A stretch of DNA of 22,315 nucleotides from an uncultured Caryophanales bacterium. Its GTDB lineage: Bacteria; Bacillota_I; Bacilli_A; RF39; UBA660. Each line of letters begins with the position of its first letter. Position 1 is the stretch's first letter. The notes under the pieces were generated by a model. It was not told where the DNA came from. It saw only the letters and a list, made by a program, of their open reading frames with translations, and searched no databases. Location: assembly GCA_946402785.1 (NCBI GenBank), contig CAMIXP010000004.1, forward strand, positions 1 through 22,315, written 5' to 3'. The position numbers were made by a program, and so were the translations under genes. Shown here one piece after another: positions 21,703-22,315 of this stretch.

Positions 21703-22315
21703 GTTCTTTCTCTTCTATGATTTTTTTCATGGTATCCTTTAGTTCTGATACATCTTCCATTAAATTCCATACAGCATCTTCACTTAAAACTCCTGCTTTT
21801 ATGCTTGGATTTGGTTTCTTTTCTAATTCTTCTTTCTCTTTCAACCAATCTTTACTTCCATAGTATTGATTTAATAAATGAAGATCTACTTGGTTCTTTT
21901 CAAAATCATTTAATGCTTTCTCTAATTTTTTAACTATTTTTAAAGAGTTATCTAATCTTTTTTCATTGATTTCTATTCTACTTTTTCTTTCATAAGGACC
22001 TGTTTTTGAGATGATTTTATAGGGATGCTTTTCTCTATATTTTTTTCGTTCTTCTCGAGGCATTACAATTACTTTTTCCGCAATATCCATATGAAGAATA
22101 CCATCTAAATGATCTAATTCATGAGATAGGACAGTTGATTCAAATCCTTCGAACTTTTCTTTTTGTTTCTTTCCTTCTATGTCGTAGTATTCTACTGTCA
22201 TTTCATAAGGTCTTGTGACTAAACCCATGTTGTCTAGGCAGCTTAAACAAGCTTCCCAGTACTGTGTTTTTCCTTTTCTAGAGGTCACCTTTGGATTGAT
22301 GAGAATTCTTGCTTC
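21695..22315 (-). CDS. def: Peptide deformylase with C-terminal extension (5' end outside the window)
   Basis: The frame is open to the window edge, so 206 residues are seen and the true start lies beyond 22315; the GTG at 22288 is only an internal Val. Motif II appears as EACLS (usual EGCLS) with the metal-binding Cys, and motif III as HELDHLDG with both His ligands and the catalytic Glu. The enzyme removes the formyl group from new proteins in the cytoplasm. Motif I (GxGxAAxQ) would be upstream and cannot be checked. About 130 residues follow motif III, far more than the 30-50 normal for the family; they are charged and helical, with a coiled-coil-like end. Confidence 0.85.
   Translation of the reverse strand, partial: EARILINPKVTSRKGKTQYWEACLSCLDNMGLVTRPYEMTVEYYDIEGKKQKEKFEGFESTVLSHELDHLDGILHMDIAEKVIVMPREERKKYREKHPYKIISKTGPYERKSRIEINEKRLDNSLKIVKKLEKALNDFEKNQVDLHLLNQYYGSKDWLKEKEELEKKPNPSIKAGVLSEDAVWNLMEDVSELKDTMKKIIEEKEQK

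Noticed and set aside
22286..22288. GTG as start of the deformylase-like gene
   Set aside because: The frame continues to the window edge with family-like residues (ARILINPKV), so the gene is cut by the edge and this is an internal Val codon.
1..22315. Mycoplasma-type genetic code (TGA as Trp)
   Set aside because: TGA ends genes at 2105 and 8771 in agreement with the layout, and conserved Trp residues are encoded by TGG.
1..22315. CRISPR array, tRNA or rRNA genes
   Set aside because: No regularly spaced repeats and no tRNA or rRNA signature was seen on either strand; the gaps between genes are all shorter than about 200 bases.

Overview
The window is AT-rich bacterial DNA of the low-GC Firmicutes/Bacilli type, close in feel to uncultured gut Bacilli such as RF39 or Erysipelotrichia relatives. 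This placement is inference from gene content, strong AGGAGG ribosome sites, compact spacing and abundant U-run terminators. TGA is used as a stop (for example the gene ending at 2105 and the radical SAM gene ending at 8771), so this is not a code-4 mollicute. No rRNA, tRNA, insertion sequence, CRISPR array or phage module was seen.

Layout. 1-5160: a zinc-ribbon membrane protein, a small lipoprotein, a cytoplasmic HExxH protein and a water-type aquaporin, all leftward. They are followed by a rightward two-helix membrane protein whose stop overlaps that of a leftward AraC-type regulator. 5200-9430: a rightward block with an orphan VirD4/TraG-like ATPase without membrane helices, a nucleotidyltransferase with a C-terminal membrane tail, a PflX-type radical SAM protein and a membrane-anchored CPHC thioredoxin-fold protein. 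9433-12494: a leftward export operon with a SipW/TasA-type secreted protein behind a structured RNA leader, an ER/archaeal-type signal peptidase carrying a large polytopic N-terminal domain, and a two-helix membrane protein resembling DUF5305. 12495-15123: a YbaK-type tRNA-editing protein, an HtrA protease and an Abi_2/HEPN protein whose 3' end overlaps htrA, all leftward. 15124-16092: a zinc-dependent phospholipase C family protein, rightward. 16093-21660: a leftward type VII secretion operon (essC, an esaB-like gene and two small helical proteins). 21673-22315: the 3' part of a peptide deformylase gene with a long C-terminal extension, cut by the window edge.

How they fit. Much of the window serves the cell surface: two dedicated export routes (type VII ATPase and SipW-type peptidase), an HtrA quality-control protease, an extracytoplasmic thiol enzyme, a lipoprotein and several anchored proteins. 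Promoters repeatedly show an extended -10 (TGnTATAAT), often directly after the previous gene's terminator. Three apparent upstream start codons (1493, 5158, 6576) lie in promoter or terminator DNA, and the corrected starts are given.

The best candidates for something undescribed are the structured leader with its peptidase/TasA-like/DUF5305-like operon, the stripped-down essC-first type VII locus with its proline-rich partner, and the orphan soluble coupling-protein ATPase.
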